This document shows positions 41,965 through 51,094 of a stretch of 64,000 nt of DNA, piece by piece. Source of the DNA: JANNNX01 sp031398745 (GTDB taxonomy: Bacteria; Actinomycetota; Acidimicrobiia; Acidimicrobiales; CADCSY01). Location: positions 59,012 through 123,011 of the forward strand of contig JANNNX010000007.1 of assembly GCA_031398745.1 (NCBI GenBank), in the 5' to 3' direction. The notes beneath the pieces are model-generated. The model saw only the letters and a program-made list of their open reading frames with translations, was not told the origin of the DNA and ran no database searches. The translations under genes and the position numbers were made by a program. Positions within the stretch are counted from its first letter, which is position 1, and each line of letters begins with the position of its first letter.

Positions 41965-42833
41965 GACCGGCGGGCCACCAGCGCTCGGGCCCGACCGGCG
42001 AGGTCGGACCGCAGCGCCACGTGGCGATAGCCGAGGCCGTGGGCCCGCTCGACCAGGGCCGGGGCCTGGGGCGGGGCCAGCTCGAGCACCAGCACGCCAT
42101 GCGGGGCCAGCCAGCGGGGAGCGGTGTCGATCAGGTGCTCCAGCGCCTCGGCACCCGACGGGCCGGCCCGCAGGGCGGCGTCCGGCTCCCAGTCGGAGAC
42201 CTCCGCCGGCAGCGCCTCCTGCGCCCCGACGTAGGGGGGGTTGGAGACCACCAGATCGATGGTGCCGGCAAGGTCGGCGGGGAGGGCCTCGAACCAGTCG
42301 CCGGCCACCACCCGGACCCGGGCCGCCGGCCGTCCTATGCCGGCCAGGTTGGCTCGGGCCACCGACAGGGCGTCGCTCGAACGATCGGTGGCCCACACCG
42401 CGGCGGTCGGCACCTCGGTGGCCACCGACAGGGCGATGGCCCCCGAGCCGGTTCCGAGGTCGACCACGAGGGGTTCGGCCACCGCTCCCGACTCGACCAG
42501 TCGACGGACCTCGTCGAGCGCGACCTCGACGACCTGCTCGGTCTCGGGCCGCGGGATCAGGACCCGGCGGTCGACGAAGAGGTCGAGGCGCCGGAAGGCC
42601 CAGCGACCGAGCACGTACTGGAGCGGCTCGCCCTGGCGGCGCCGCACCAGCATCGAGTGGAGGTGGGCATCGGCCTCGGGCGTCGGCTGCTCGTCGAGGT
42701 GGAGCGCCAGACGGCCGTCGTCGTGGCCGCTGGCCCGCTCGACCAGGTGGCGGCCATCGGGGTCACCCACCGCGGCCCGGGCCTCGGCCAGGGCTGCCCG
42801 CCACGTGCGGGTCGCCGGCGGCGGGTGGCTCAC
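41961..42833 (-). CDS. prmC: Release factor glutamine methyltransferase
   Basis: 290 residues, GTG start, coupled by GTGA to prfA upstream. N-terminal helical domain, then LVVDLGTGSGAIALSVA (SAM binding) and the catalytic VSNPPYVGAQ (NPPY). Methylates the Gln of the GGQ motif in RF1 and RF2. Also coupled to tsaC downstream. Adjacent prfA makes the substrate, the usual arrangement. Confidence 0.95.
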   Translation of the reverse strand: MSHPPPATRTWRAALAEARAAVGDPDGRHLVERASGHDDGRLALHLDEQPTPEADAHLHSMLVRRRQGEPLQYVLGRWAFRRLDLFVDRRVLIPRPETEQVVEVALDEVRRLVESGAVAEPLVVDLGTGSGAIALSVATEVPTAAVWATDRSSDALSVARANLAGIGRPAARVRVVAGDWFEALPADLAGTIDLVVSNPPYVGAQEALPAEVSDWEPDAALRAGPSGAEALEHLIDTAPRWLAPHGVLVLELAPPQAPALVERAHGLGYRHVALRSDLAGRARALVARRS

Positions 42834-43900
42834 GCCGGGCCGCCCCCGGCCAGCTGGCGGGTCCGCTCGTCGGCCAGCAGGGCATCGACCAGCTCGTCGA
42901 GATCGCCGGCCAGCACCCGGTCGAGGTTGTGGCGGGTGAAGCCGATGCGGTGGTCGGAGACCCGGTTCTCCTTGTAGTTGTAGGTCCGGATCTTCTCGGA
43001 GCGGCTGCCTCCGCCGATCTGGCCCTTACGGGCCTCGGACAGCTCCGAGGCCTGGCGGTCTTGCTCGAGCTTGAGGAGCCGCGACCGCAGCACGGCCATG
43101 GCCTTGGCCCGGTTCTGGATCTGCGAGCGCTCGTCCTGCATGGCGACGACGATGCCGGTCGGCTTATGGGTGATCCGCACCGCCGAGTCGGTGGTATTGA
43201 CGCTCTGGCCGCCGGGCCCGGACGAGCGGTAGACGTCGATCTGGAGGTCGCTGGCGTCGATCGCCACGTCGACCTCCTCGGCCTCGGGCAGGACGGTCAC
43301 CGTGGCCGCCGAGGTGTGGACCCGGCCCTGGCTCTCGGTCACCGGCACCCGCTGGACCCGATGCGGCCCACCCTCGTGCTTCATCGCGGCCCACGAGTCG
43401 GCACCGACCAGGCGGAAGACGACTTCGTCGAAGCCGCCCATGTCCGACACCGCCGACGACATCGTCTCGAGGGTCCACCCTCGCCGGGCGGCAAAGGCCG
43501 TGTACATCTCGAAGAGGTCCTTGGCGAAGAGGTTGGCCTCCTCGCCCCCCTCGGCCCCCCGGATCTCCACGATGACGTTGCGCCCGTCGTTGGGGTCCTT
43601 CGGCAGCAGCAGGAGCCGGAGCCCCTCCTCCAGCTCGGCGATGTGGTCCTGGGCGGCCTCGATCTCGACCTGGGCCAACTCGCGGTCGTCCCCGCTCAGC
43701 TCGGCGTGGAGCTGGTGGGCACTGACGAGGTCGCCTTCGGCCGCGGCCAGCGCCCGGGCGGTGGTGACCACCGGCTCGAGCTCCTTGTGCCGCCGCGACA
43801 GATCCCGTAGGAGCCGCTGGTCGGCGAACACCTCGGGATCGGAGAGCCGTCGCTCGACGTCGGCCAGCTCGGCTTCGAACTCGGGCAGCCGTTCGAGCAC
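42830..43900 (-). CDS. prfA: Peptide chain release factor 1
   Basis: 356 residues from GTG 43900. Class I release factor: the peptidyl-tRNA hydrolysis motif GPGGQSVNTTDSAVR (GGQ at 230-232) and the tripeptide anticodon PVT at 186-188 show it reads UAA/UAG (RF1 and not RF2). The N-terminus is helical. The start is the only GTG/ATG possible within the family's N-terminus; ten bases lie between it and the rpmE stop. Confidence 0.96.
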   Translation of the reverse strand: MLERLPEFEAELADVERRLSDPEVFADQRLLRDLSRRHKELEPVVTTARALAAAEGDLVSAHQLHAELSGDDRELAQVEIEAAQDHIAELEEGLRLLLLPKDPNDGRNVIVEIRGAEGGEEANLFAKDLFEMYTAFAARRGWTLETMSSAVSDMGGFDEVVFRLVGADSWAAMKHEGGPHRVQRVPVTESQGRVHTSAATVTVLPEAEEVDVAIDASDLQIDVYRSSGPGGQSVNTTDSAVRITHKPTGIVVAMQDERSQIQNRAKAMAVLRSRLLKLEQDRQASELSEARKGQIGGGSRSEKIRTYNYKENRVSDHRIGFTRHNLDRVLAGDLDELVDALLADERTRQLAGGGPA

Positions 43901-43910
43901 CGCGGCCCGA

Positions 43911-44144
43911 TCAGTTCGACGGGCTCGAGCTGCTCCGCTTCTTCGAACGGTCGCCGTAGCGGCGCTGGAAGCGCTCCACCCGACCTCCGGAGTCGACCAG
44001 GCGCTGCTTGCCGGTGAAGAACGGGTGGCACACGTTGCACAGCTCGACGCGGACCGACGAAGCCGTCGACCTCGTCTCGAAGGTGCTGCCGCACGAGCAG
44101 CTGGCGACCACGGTCTCGTAGTGGGGATGGATGTCAGGCTTCAT
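43911..44144 (-). CDS. rpmE: 50S ribosomal protein L31
   Basis: 77 residues. Zinc-binding form with cysteines in CSCG near 16-19 and CNVC near 36-39 (four Cys, C+ type). KPDIHPHYETV, HPFFTGKQRLVDSGGRVERF is the signature. The Ser/Lys-rich tail is longer than in E. coli. Encoded between rho and prfA as in other actinobacteria. Confidence 0.95.
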   Translation of the reverse strand: MKPDIHPHYETVVASCSCGSTFETRSTASSVRVELCNVCHPFFTGKQRLVDSGGRVERFQRRYGDRSKKRSSSSPSN

Positions 44145-44201
44145 GGGGCCTCGGAGTCTACGGGTCGGTTGTCGGTTGCCACCAGGTCGGAGCGGCCGGC
44201 C

Positions 44202-46028
44202 TCAGCCGGCGCCGGCCTTGGCCGCCTGGTCGAGGAACTCGGCGTTGGTCTTGTAGGTCTTCATGCCGTCCATCAACCGCTCGAGGGCGGCGCCGGGTCC
44301 GGCGCCGTCGGCGGCCAGGGCATTGAGGGCCCGGCGCACCCGCCACACCTGCTGGAGCTGGGTGCGGTCGAAGAGGAGCTCCTCGTGACGGGTCGAGCTG
44401 GCATCGACGTCGATGGCCGGGTAGACCCGCCGCTCGGCCAAGCGCCGGTCGAGGCGCAGCTCCATGTTCCCGGTGCCCTTGAACTCCTCGAAGATCACCT
44501 CGTCCATGCGGGAGCCGGTCTCGATCAGGGCGGTGGCCAGGATGGTGAGCGACCCACCCTCCTCGACGTTGCGGGCCGAGCCGAAGAACCGCTTGGGCGG
44601 GTAAAGGGCGCCCGAGTCGACGCCGCCGGACATGATCCGGCCGGTGGCCGGGGCGGCCAGGTTGTAGGCCCGCGCCAGACGGGTGATGCCGTCGAGCACG
44701 ATGACGACGTCGCGACCCACTTCCACGAGCCGCTTGGCCCGTTCGATGGCCAGCTCGGCGACCATGGTGTGCTCGTCGGAAGGGCGGTCGAAGGTCGACG
44801 CCACCACCTCGCCGGCGGTCCACCGACGCATGTCGGTGACCTCCTCCGGGCGCTCGTCGACCAGCAGGACCATCAAGTGGACCTCGGGGTTGTTGGTCTC
44901 GATCGAGCGGACGATCTGCTTGAGCACGGTGGTCTTGCCGGCCTTGGGGGGCGAGACCACCAGACCCCGCTGGCCCTTGCCGATGGGCGACACCAGGTCG
45001 ACGATCCGAGCCGTCATGTTGGACGGATCGGACGGGGTCTCGAGCCGCAGCTTCTCGTCGGGAAAGAGCGGGGTCAGGTCTTCGAAGCGCTTGCGGCTCC
45101 GGGCGGCCTCGACGTCACCGCCGTTGACCGAGTCGATGCGCAAGAGAGCGGGGTTCTTCTCGTTGCGGGCCGCGGGGCGGGACAGGCCGACCAGCAGGTC
45201 GCCCTTGCGCAGGCCGTGCTGGCGCACCTGCTTGACCGACACGTAGGCGTCGTCCTTGGACGGCAGGTAGCCCTTGGTGCGGACGAAGCCATAGCCGTCG
45301 TCCCGCAAGTCGAGAAGCCCCTCGATGGCCACCGGCTCGGCCAGGTAGGCGTCGTCTCGCTCCTCGGACCCCACCGGTCGATCGGTTCGCTCGCGGTCAC
45401 GGCCGCGACGCCGGCGGCGGCGGTTGCCGGGATCACCCTCGCCCCGCCCGTCTCCCAGGCCGTTGCCGTCGACTACCTCGCCGTCGCCGTCGTCGGAGCC
45501 CCCCGCGCCATGGTCGTCGACCGGCTCGGCACCACCCCCGATGTCGGATCCGGTGACCGGGGACGACGACCAGTTGGGCCCGGCCTGCCCGTCGTCGGCG
45601 TCGCTCGACGGTGCCGACGCGGTCGACTGGCCGTTGGTGCGAGCCGGCGAGACTTCACGCTCGGCGGGCTCCGCGATCGCCGACGGCTCGGCCCCGGGGG
45701 CCACCAGGTCGACCGCCGACGGTTGGTCCTCGGTGGTCGGGGCTGCGGCTCGCGCCGAGCGGCGCCGGGTCCGGGTGGGGGGGACCTCGGCCGGAGGCGG
45801 CGGGCTGTCGTCGGCGTCGGCCGCCAGGAGGGGGCTCGGCGGGGAGTCGAGGTCGTCCGGGGTCCGGGGCGTCGGCCCGGTGATCCCGGCGGCGGTGAGG
45901 ATGGCGTCGACCAGATCGGCCTTGCGGGCTCGGGCGGGGGGCTCGACGCCCATCGCACGGGCGATCGTCTGGAGCTCGTCGCGCTCCTTGCGCTCGAGGA
46001 CCGAACGTTCGAGGACGGGTTCGCTCAT
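44202..46028 (-). CDS. rho: Transcription termination factor Rho with long disordered insert
   Basis: 608 residues from ATG 46028 with GAGGTG upstream. N-terminal SAP-like helices (about 1-50), then a low-complexity insert (about 51-220) rich in Pro, Ser, Asp and finally an Arg run (RRRRRRGRDRERTDR). The RNA-binding cold-shock-like domain follows (LLDLRDDGYGFVRT). The hexameric ATPase has P-loop SPPKAGKTT (359-367) and LLVDERPEEVTDM. Such inserts are known in actinobacterial Rho and add RNA contacts. A 227-base leader lies upstream. Confidence 0.96.
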   Translation of the reverse strand: MSEPVLERSVLERKERDELQTIARAMGVEPPARARKADLVDAILTAAGITGPTPRTPDDLDSPPSPLLAADADDSPPPPAEVPPTRTRRRSARAAAPTTEDQPSAVDLVAPGAEPSAIAEPAEREVSPARTNGQSTASAPSSDADDGQAGPNWSSSPVTGSDIGGGAEPVDDHGAGGSDDGDGEVVDGNGLGDGRGEGDPGNRRRRRRGRDRERTDRPVGSEERDDAYLAEPVAIEGLLDLRDDGYGFVRTKGYLPSKDDAYVSVKQVRQHGLRKGDLLVGLSRPAARNEKNPALLRIDSVNGGDVEAARSRKRFEDLTPLFPDEKLRLETPSDPSNMTARIVDLVSPIGKGQRGLVVSPPKAGKTTVLKQIVRSIETNNPEVHLMVLLVDERPEEVTDMRRWTAGEVVASTFDRPSDEHTMVAELAIERAKRLVEVGRDVVIVLDGITRLARAYNLAAPATGRIMSGGVDSGALYPPKRFFGSARNVEEGGSLTILATALIETGSRMDEVIFEEFKGTGNMELRLDRRLAERRVYPAIDVDASSTRHEELLFDRTQLQQVWRVRRALNALAADGAGPGAALERLMDGMKTYKTNAEFLDQAAKAGAG

Positions 46029-46255
46029 GGGGCGCACCTCTCGAGCAAGTGGAGGGATGTGGATGGACCCGGCCTCCTGCCCCACCGACGAACAGGGAGA
46101 CCACAGGACGGCCGCGGCACGCTCGTCTCGAAGATGCTCACCGCACCGCCAAGTGGCCCGCGTCGGGCCGAGGGGGTTGAGCGACCGCGGTAAACCCGAT
46201 GGTACCGGGGACGTGATCGGGATGCGACCGATGCCGCCCCGAGGGCCGCGAGAGC

Positions 46256-47107
46256 TCAGCGCAGCGGAGAGGCCGCCACCACCAGTGCGGCCCAGGTGAT
46301 CCCGACACCCAGGGCGAGGCAGGACACCGTCCCGACCAGCCGCCGGCCGGCGTCGCGGCCGTCGGTCACCGACAGGATCCACCCGGCGGCTGCCCCCGCC
46401 AGGAGCCCGCCGAGGTGCCCGCCCCAGGCCACTCCCGGTACCGCGAAGCTGATCACCAAGTTGAGGGCCAGCAACGGCCCGACCTGGGTCCCCATCGGGT
46501 CGACGCCCCGTCGGCGCATGATCACGAACGACGCTCCCATGAGCCCGAAGACAGCACCCGACGCTCCGGCCGCGGCCACCGCCGGCTGGGCCACCAGGAT
46601 CCCGAGCGAACCGCCGAGAAGGGCGACCGCATAGAGGGTGGCGAAGCGCGCCTTGCCCAGCGCCGGCTCGAGGCTTTGGCCGAGGAAGTACAGCAGGGCC
46701 ATGTTGAAGCCGAGGTGGATCAGGCCGATGTGGAGGAAGCCGGAAGTGACCAGGCGCCACCAGTCGCCCACCGCCACCAACGGTCCGTAGAGGATCAGCT
46801 CGTTGAAGGTGTCGCCGCCGCCGTCGGTGAGGCTGGCCCCGCTGAGGATGGTGAGCACGAACAGCGCGACGTTGACCCCGAGCAGGGTCACCGTCACGAA
46901 CGGCTTCGACGGGCCGGGCAGACTCCGCAAGGTACGGACCTGCTGACCCCCTCGGCGCACGCAGTCGGGGCAGTGGAACCCGACCGAGGCCGTGACCATG
47001 CAGTCGGGGCAGATCGCCTTGGCGCAGCGCGAGCAGCGCACTCCCGCCTCCCGGTCGGGGTGCCGGTAGCACTGCCAGTCGGCCGCCGATGGCTGAGCCT
47101 CGGACAT
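46256..47107 (-). CDS. Rhomboid family intramembrane serine protease with N-terminal zinc finger
   Basis: 283 residues from ATG 47107 (a GTG at 47122 overlapping the upstream TGA is an alternative). Seven cysteines in the first 50 residues (Cys13, 25, 28, 33, 36, 46, 49 with His) form a B-box-like zinc-binding region. Then comes a six- or seven-helix rhomboid domain with the catalytic Ser183 in GASGAVFGLMGAS and His231 in WGGHLGG. Site-2-like cleavage of membrane proteins is expected. It lies between the ApgM-like gene and rho, where no rhomboid is found in the classical order. Confidence 0.88.
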   Translation of the reverse strand: MSEAQPSAADWQCYRHPDREAGVRCSRCAKAICPDCMVTASVGFHCPDCVRRGGQQVRTLRSLPGPSKPFVTVTLLGVNVALFVLTILSGASLTDGGGDTFNELILYGPLVAVGDWWRLVTSGFLHIGLIHLGFNMALLYFLGQSLEPALGKARFATLYAVALLGGSLGILVAQPAVAAAGASGAVFGLMGASFVIMRRRGVDPMGTQVGPLLALNLVISFAVPGVAWGGHLGGLLAGAAAGWILSVTDGRDAGRRLVGTVSCLALGVGITWAALVVAASPLR

Positions 47108-47118
47108 CCCGCCGGCGC

Positions 47119-48270
47119 TCACGCCCGCGGCGCCGTGAGTCGGTCGATGAGGAGGTGCCCGGGCACCTCCTCGGTGCCGGCCACCCCCCGCTCGGAGTAG
47201 GTGCCGCCCGGACCGTCCACCGCGCTGTCGACCAGCAGGTAGGGCACCGGCGCCGCGGTGTGGGTCTTGCGCGCCACCGGGGTGGCGTGGTCGGGCAGCA
47301 GGAGTAGCCGCCACGGGCCGAGGGCATCGAGCCCCTCGACCAGGGGGGCGAGGATGCGCCGGTCCCAGTGCTCGAGGGCCGCCAGCTTCTCGCCCAGGTC
47401 ACCGGCGTGGCCGGCCTCGTCGGTGGCCTCGACGTGGATCAGGAACAGGTCGGCACCGTCGGCCAGGGCCCGCAGGGCGACGTCGCGCTTGGACTCGTAG
47501 TCGGTGTCGTACCAACCGGTGGCGCCGGGCGCCTCGATTACCTCGACCCCGGTGAGCACCCCCAGGCCCCGGATGAGGTCGACCGCGGTCACCAGCCCGG
47601 CCTCGAGGCCGTGCACCTCGGTGAAGCTCGGCATCACCGGCTGGTGGCCCTGGCCCCACAGCCAGATCTGATCGGCGGCCAGGTCGAAGGCGGCGAGCAC
47701 ATCACGGGAGGCATCCATGAGCGACCGGAGCTTCGATGCGGCCGGGCCCTCGGGCCACACCACCGCCCGGTCGGACAGATCGTGAGGGGGGACGCAGACG
47801 GCGTCGGCCCAGTCGGCCGGGGCTACCACGATGTGGCGGTACTGGACCCCGGCGTGGAATGACACGTCGCCGTCGCCCAGCGCCGCCTGCAGGGCAGCGA
47901 TGGCGGGGGCCGCCTCTGCGCTCGACGGGTGGCCGCCGGCGAAGTCGACCATGGTCCCCTCGGCCCCGACGGTGACCAGGTTGCAGCGGAACGCCACCTG
48001 GTCGGGGCGGAGGCGCAGGCCCAGGGCGGCGGCCTCGATGGGGGCCCGACCGGTGTGGTAGCGGGCCGGGTCGTAGCCGAGGATGCTCATGTTCCCGACG
48101 TCGCTGCCGGGGGCCATCCCGGGGGGGATCACCACCGCTTGACCCACGGTGCCCCGGGCGGCCAGGGCGGCGATGGTCGGGAGGTGCGCAGCCTCGAGCG
48201 GGGTCCGCCCGCCGAGCTCGGCCAGGGGCTCGTCGGCACACCCGTCGGGCACGCACACCACGTACTTCAC
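47119..48270 (-). CDS. ApgM-like enzyme, proposed homoserine kinase
   Basis: 383 residues, GTG start. Alkaline phosphatase superfamily, archaeal-type phosphoglycerate mutase (ApgM) subfamily: PDGCADEPL, APGSDVGNMSILGYDP with the metal/phospho-Ser region, HVEATDEAGHAGDLGEK, LLPDHATPVARKTHT. It directly follows thrC in the position of thrB. A subgroup of ApgM-like proteins next to thrC and hom in thrB-lacking genomes has been proposed to be homoserine kinases. No thrB is seen in this cluster, so that function is likely but not proven; phosphoglycerate mutase activity remains the alternative. Confidence 0.82.
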   Translation of the reverse strand: MKYVVCVPDGCADEPLAELGGRTPLEAAHLPTIAALAARGTVGQAVVIPPGMAPGSDVGNMSILGYDPARYHTGRAPIEAAALGLRLRPDQVAFRCNLVTVGAEGTMVDFAGGHPSSAEAAPAIAALQAALGDGDVSFHAGVQYRHIVVAPADWADAVCVPPHDLSDRAVVWPEGPAASKLRSLMDASRDVLAAFDLAADQIWLWGQGHQPVMPSFTEVHGLEAGLVTAVDLIRGLGVLTGVEVIEAPGATGWYDTDYESKRDVALRALADGADLFLIHVEATDEAGHAGDLGEKLAALEHWDRRILAPLVEGLDALGPWRLLLLPDHATPVARKTHTAAPVPYLLVDSAVDGPGGTYSERGVAGTEEVPGHLLIDRLTAPRA

Positions 48271-48317
48271 CGGCTCAGACTACGAGGGCCGACCCCGATG
48301 GCCAGATCGGCCGACGC

Positions 48318-49703
48318 TCAGCGACCGTGGTCCGCGGCCCCCAGGATGAGATCGCGGACGACGGCGTAATCCTTTGCCACCACCTCGTAGCGCTCGGGAT
48401 CGGTGGCGAGGTCGGCGGCGCCGCCCGGAAGCGACGGGACGGTTCCGAAGTGTCGGGCGTATACGTCGGGGAACTTCGCCGGGTCGGCGGTGGCCAGGCA
48501 GGCCACCGGGCCGCGTTCGAGCACCGCGGTGTCGAGGGCGGCCCGGACGCCGACCGCGGTGTGCGGATCGATCCAGCGCCCGCTGCGCTCGTGCACCTGC
48601 CGGATCGTGTCGACGGTGTCGTCCTCACCGACCCGGGCGCTGTCGAAGTCGGCTCGGACCCGGGCCAGGTGCTCGGCGTCGACCTGGAAGCGCCCGGTCT
48701 CCCGCAGTGATGCCATGTGCTCGGCCACCACCGCGGGGTTGCGGTCGTAGACCTCGAAGAGCAGGCGCTCGAAGTTCGACGACACCTGGATGTCCATGCT
48801 CGGGCTCATGGTCGGGTGCACGCCCGTCGCCTCCATGACGCCGGTCCGCAGGAACCGGTCGAGCACGTCGTTGCTGTTGGTCCCCACCACCAGCCTGTCG
48901 ATGTCGGCGCCCAGGGTGGCGGCCACGTGGCCGGAGAAGACGTTGCCGAAGTTGCCGGTCGGCACCGCGAAGGACACGGGACGGTCCCCGCCGATCTGGG
49001 CGCAGGCGTGGAGGTAGTACGGCACCTGGGCCATCAGCCGGGCCCAGTTGATCGAGTTGACGGCCGAGAGCCGGAGCCGTCGGCGCACCTCGACATCGGC
49101 GAACAGGGCCTTGACCAGATCCTGGCAGTCGTCGAAGGTCCCCTCGACGGCAATGTTGTGGATGTTCTCGTCGGGCACGGTGGTCATGAGCCGGCGCTGC
49201 ACGTCCGACACGCGTCGGTGGGGGTGGAGGATGAAGACGTCCAGCGAGTCGAGGCCCCGGCAGCCGGCGATGGCCGCGGCCCCGGTATCGCCCGAGGTGG
49301 CCCCCACCACCGTCCGGCGCTCGCCCCGGTGCCGCAGCACCAGGTCGAAGAGGCGACCCACGACCTGGAGGGCGACGTCCTTGAAGGCCCAGGTCGGGCC
49401 CCGGGTCAGGTCGACCAGCCATAGGTCGTCCCACAGTCGCTCGACCGGGATCACCCGCTCGTCACGGAAGGTGGCGTAGGCGTCGGCCACCAGATCGGCG
49501 AAGGTGTCCTCGTCGATCCCGTCGACGAAGGGGAGCATCACCCGGGTGGCCATCTCGGCGTAGGGCAGGCCTCGCAACGAGGCCACGTCGAGTGTCGGCC
49601 AGACCTCGGGCAGGTAGAGGCCACCGTCGAGGGCCAGACCCTCGAGCAACACGTCCTCGAAGCCGAGCACCGGGGCCGCGCCCCGGGTCGAGACGTAGCG
49701 CAC
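48318..49703 (-). CDS. thrC: Threonine synthase
   Basis: 461 residues, GTG start, five bases after hom. PLP-dependent, converting O-phosphohomoserine to threonine. N-terminal DGGLYLPE, the PLP lysine in GPTWAFKDVALQ (Lys108), VVGATSGDTGAAAI and SINWARLMAQVPYY. Length and blocks match the long, E. coli/yeast-like class, not the shorter mycobacterial type. Followed by the ApgM-like gene. Confidence 0.95.
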   Translation of the reverse strand: MRYVSTRGAAPVLGFEDVLLEGLALDGGLYLPEVWPTLDVASLRGLPYAEMATRVMLPFVDGIDEDTFADLVADAYATFRDERVIPVERLWDDLWLVDLTRGPTWAFKDVALQVVGRLFDLVLRHRGERRTVVGATSGDTGAAAIAGCRGLDSLDVFILHPHRRVSDVQRRLMTTVPDENIHNIAVEGTFDDCQDLVKALFADVEVRRRLRLSAVNSINWARLMAQVPYYLHACAQIGGDRPVSFAVPTGNFGNVFSGHVAATLGADIDRLVVGTNSNDVLDRFLRTGVMEATGVHPTMSPSMDIQVSSNFERLLFEVYDRNPAVVAEHMASLRETGRFQVDAEHLARVRADFDSARVGEDDTVDTIRQVHERSGRWIDPHTAVGVRAALDTAVLERGPVACLATADPAKFPDVYARHFGTVPSLPGGAADLATDPERYEVVAKDYAVVRDLILGAADHGR

Positions 49704-49708
49704 GCCGC

Positions 49709-51025
49709 TCAGCGCTCGTCGACGCCCACGACCCGGAGGACCCGGGCGATGCGGTCGACCACCTCGAGGCCCCCGAGGGCGTCGAGGGTGGCCCGCAGGG
49801 CAGCCTCAGTGGTGACGTGGGTGATGAAGATCAGGCGGGCCTCGTCGCCCTTGCCCTGCTGCTCCATCGAGCGGATCGAGACGCCGTGGTCGGCCAGCAC
49901 ACCGGCGATGGCGTGGAGCACGCCCGGCCGATCGGCGACGTCCATGTCGAGGTAGAAGGCCGAGCGGGCCTCGGCCAGGGGGACGATGGTCGCTCGCGGC
50001 AGGCGGCCCATGCTGGCGTGGACGCCCTTGCGGAGGTTGGTGGCGGCGTCGATGAGGTCGCCGAGCACCGCAGTGGCGGTGGGTCCTCCCCCCGCCCCCG
50101 GGCCGTAGAGCATGAGCTCGCCGACCGCATCGCCCTCGATGAACACCGCGTTGAACCCGCCCCGGACCGACGCCAGCGGGTGGGCCCGGGCGACCATCGC
50201 CGGGTGGACCCGGACCGACACGTCGGGCAGCCCCGACGGGCCGCCGGCCCCGTCATGGCGCTCGGCCATGGCCAGCAGCTTGATCTCGCAGCCCAGCCGG
50301 TGGGCCGCGGCGATGTCGTCGGGGGTGAGGTCGGTGATGCCCTCCCGAGACACGTCGGCGGCCACCACCGAGACCCCGAAGGCAATGGTGGCCAGGATGG
50401 CGATCTTGGCCGCGGCGTCGTGGCCCTCGACGTCCGCGGTCGGGTCGGCCTCGGCGAACCCGAGGGCCTGGGCGCCGGCCAGCGACTCGGCATAGGAGGC
50501 GCCCAGCTCGGACATCTCGGTGAGGATGTGGTTGGTCGTCCCGTTGACGATGCCCACCACCCGCCGGATGGTGTCACCGGCCAGCGACTCGCGCAGGGGC
50601 CGGATCAGGGGGATCCCCCCGGCCACGGCAGCCTCGAAGAGGAGGTCGACGCCGGCACTCTCGGCCGCCGCGAACAGCTCGGCGCCATCCGCTGCCACCA
50701 GCTCCTTGTTGGCCGTGACGACCGGCTTGCCATTGCCGAGGGCCTCCAGCACCGCCTTGCGGGCCGGTTCGGTGCCACCCATGAGCTCGACCACCACGTC
50801 GACGTCGGGGCCCGACACCACCGTGGCCAGGTCGTCGCTCAGCACGCCGGGCGCGAGGTCGACTCCCCGGACCCTGGTCAGGTCGCGCACGACCACCCGG
50901 GTGATCTCGAGGCGCAGCCCGGTCCGGGCGGCGATGGTGTCGGCCTGCCCGGCGACCAGGCCGACGAGCGCGCTACCGACATTGCCGCACCCCAGCAGCC
51001 CGATACGCACCGTCGATCCGTCCAT
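49709..51025 (-). CDS. hom: Homoserine dehydrogenase
   Basis: 438 residues. N-terminal NAD(P) domain with GCGNVGSALVG (12-22), VVELMGGTEPARKAVLEAL, VTANKELVA (catalytic Lys), GIVNGTTNHILTEM and EADPTADVEGHDAAAKIAIL. The C-terminal ACT domain (about 350-438) suggests threonine feedback control. Reduces aspartate semialdehyde to homoserine. It heads hom-thrC-apgM-like; no aspartokinase is fused. Confidence 0.96.
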   Translation of the reverse strand: MDGSTVRIGLLGCGNVGSALVGLVAGQADTIAARTGLRLEITRVVVRDLTRVRGVDLAPGVLSDDLATVVSGPDVDVVVELMGGTEPARKAVLEALGNGKPVVTANKELVAADGAELFAAAESAGVDLLFEAAVAGGIPLIRPLRESLAGDTIRRVVGIVNGTTNHILTEMSELGASYAESLAGAQALGFAEADPTADVEGHDAAAKIAILATIAFGVSVVAADVSREGITDLTPDDIAAAHRLGCEIKLLAMAERHDGAGGPSGLPDVSVRVHPAMVARAHPLASVRGGFNAVFIEGDAVGELMLYGPGAGGGPTATAVLGDLIDAATNLRKGVHASMGRLPRATIVPLAEARSAFYLDMDVADRPGVLHAIAGVLADHGVSIRSMEQQGKGDEARLIFITHVTTEAALRATLDALGGLEVVDRIARVLRVVGVDER

Positions 51026-51094
51026 CGCCGCTCACCGTACCGGCCACCCACTCCGGCCTCGCCGTCCGGCCCGCGCCGTGCCTCAGGCCGTGCC

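Noticed and set aside
43302..46193. Plus-strand frame of 963 codons
   Set aside because: Covers prfA, rpmE and rho in reverse; composition bias only.
46029..46255. Rho leader as autoregulatory attenuator
   Set aside because: 227 bases without clear promoter or hairpin that I can defend; nothing reported beyond its presence.
46256..47122. GTG 47122 as rhomboid start
   Set aside because: It would give a GTGA overlap and is possible, but the added residues are not conserved-looking; ATG 47107 preferred with low certainty.
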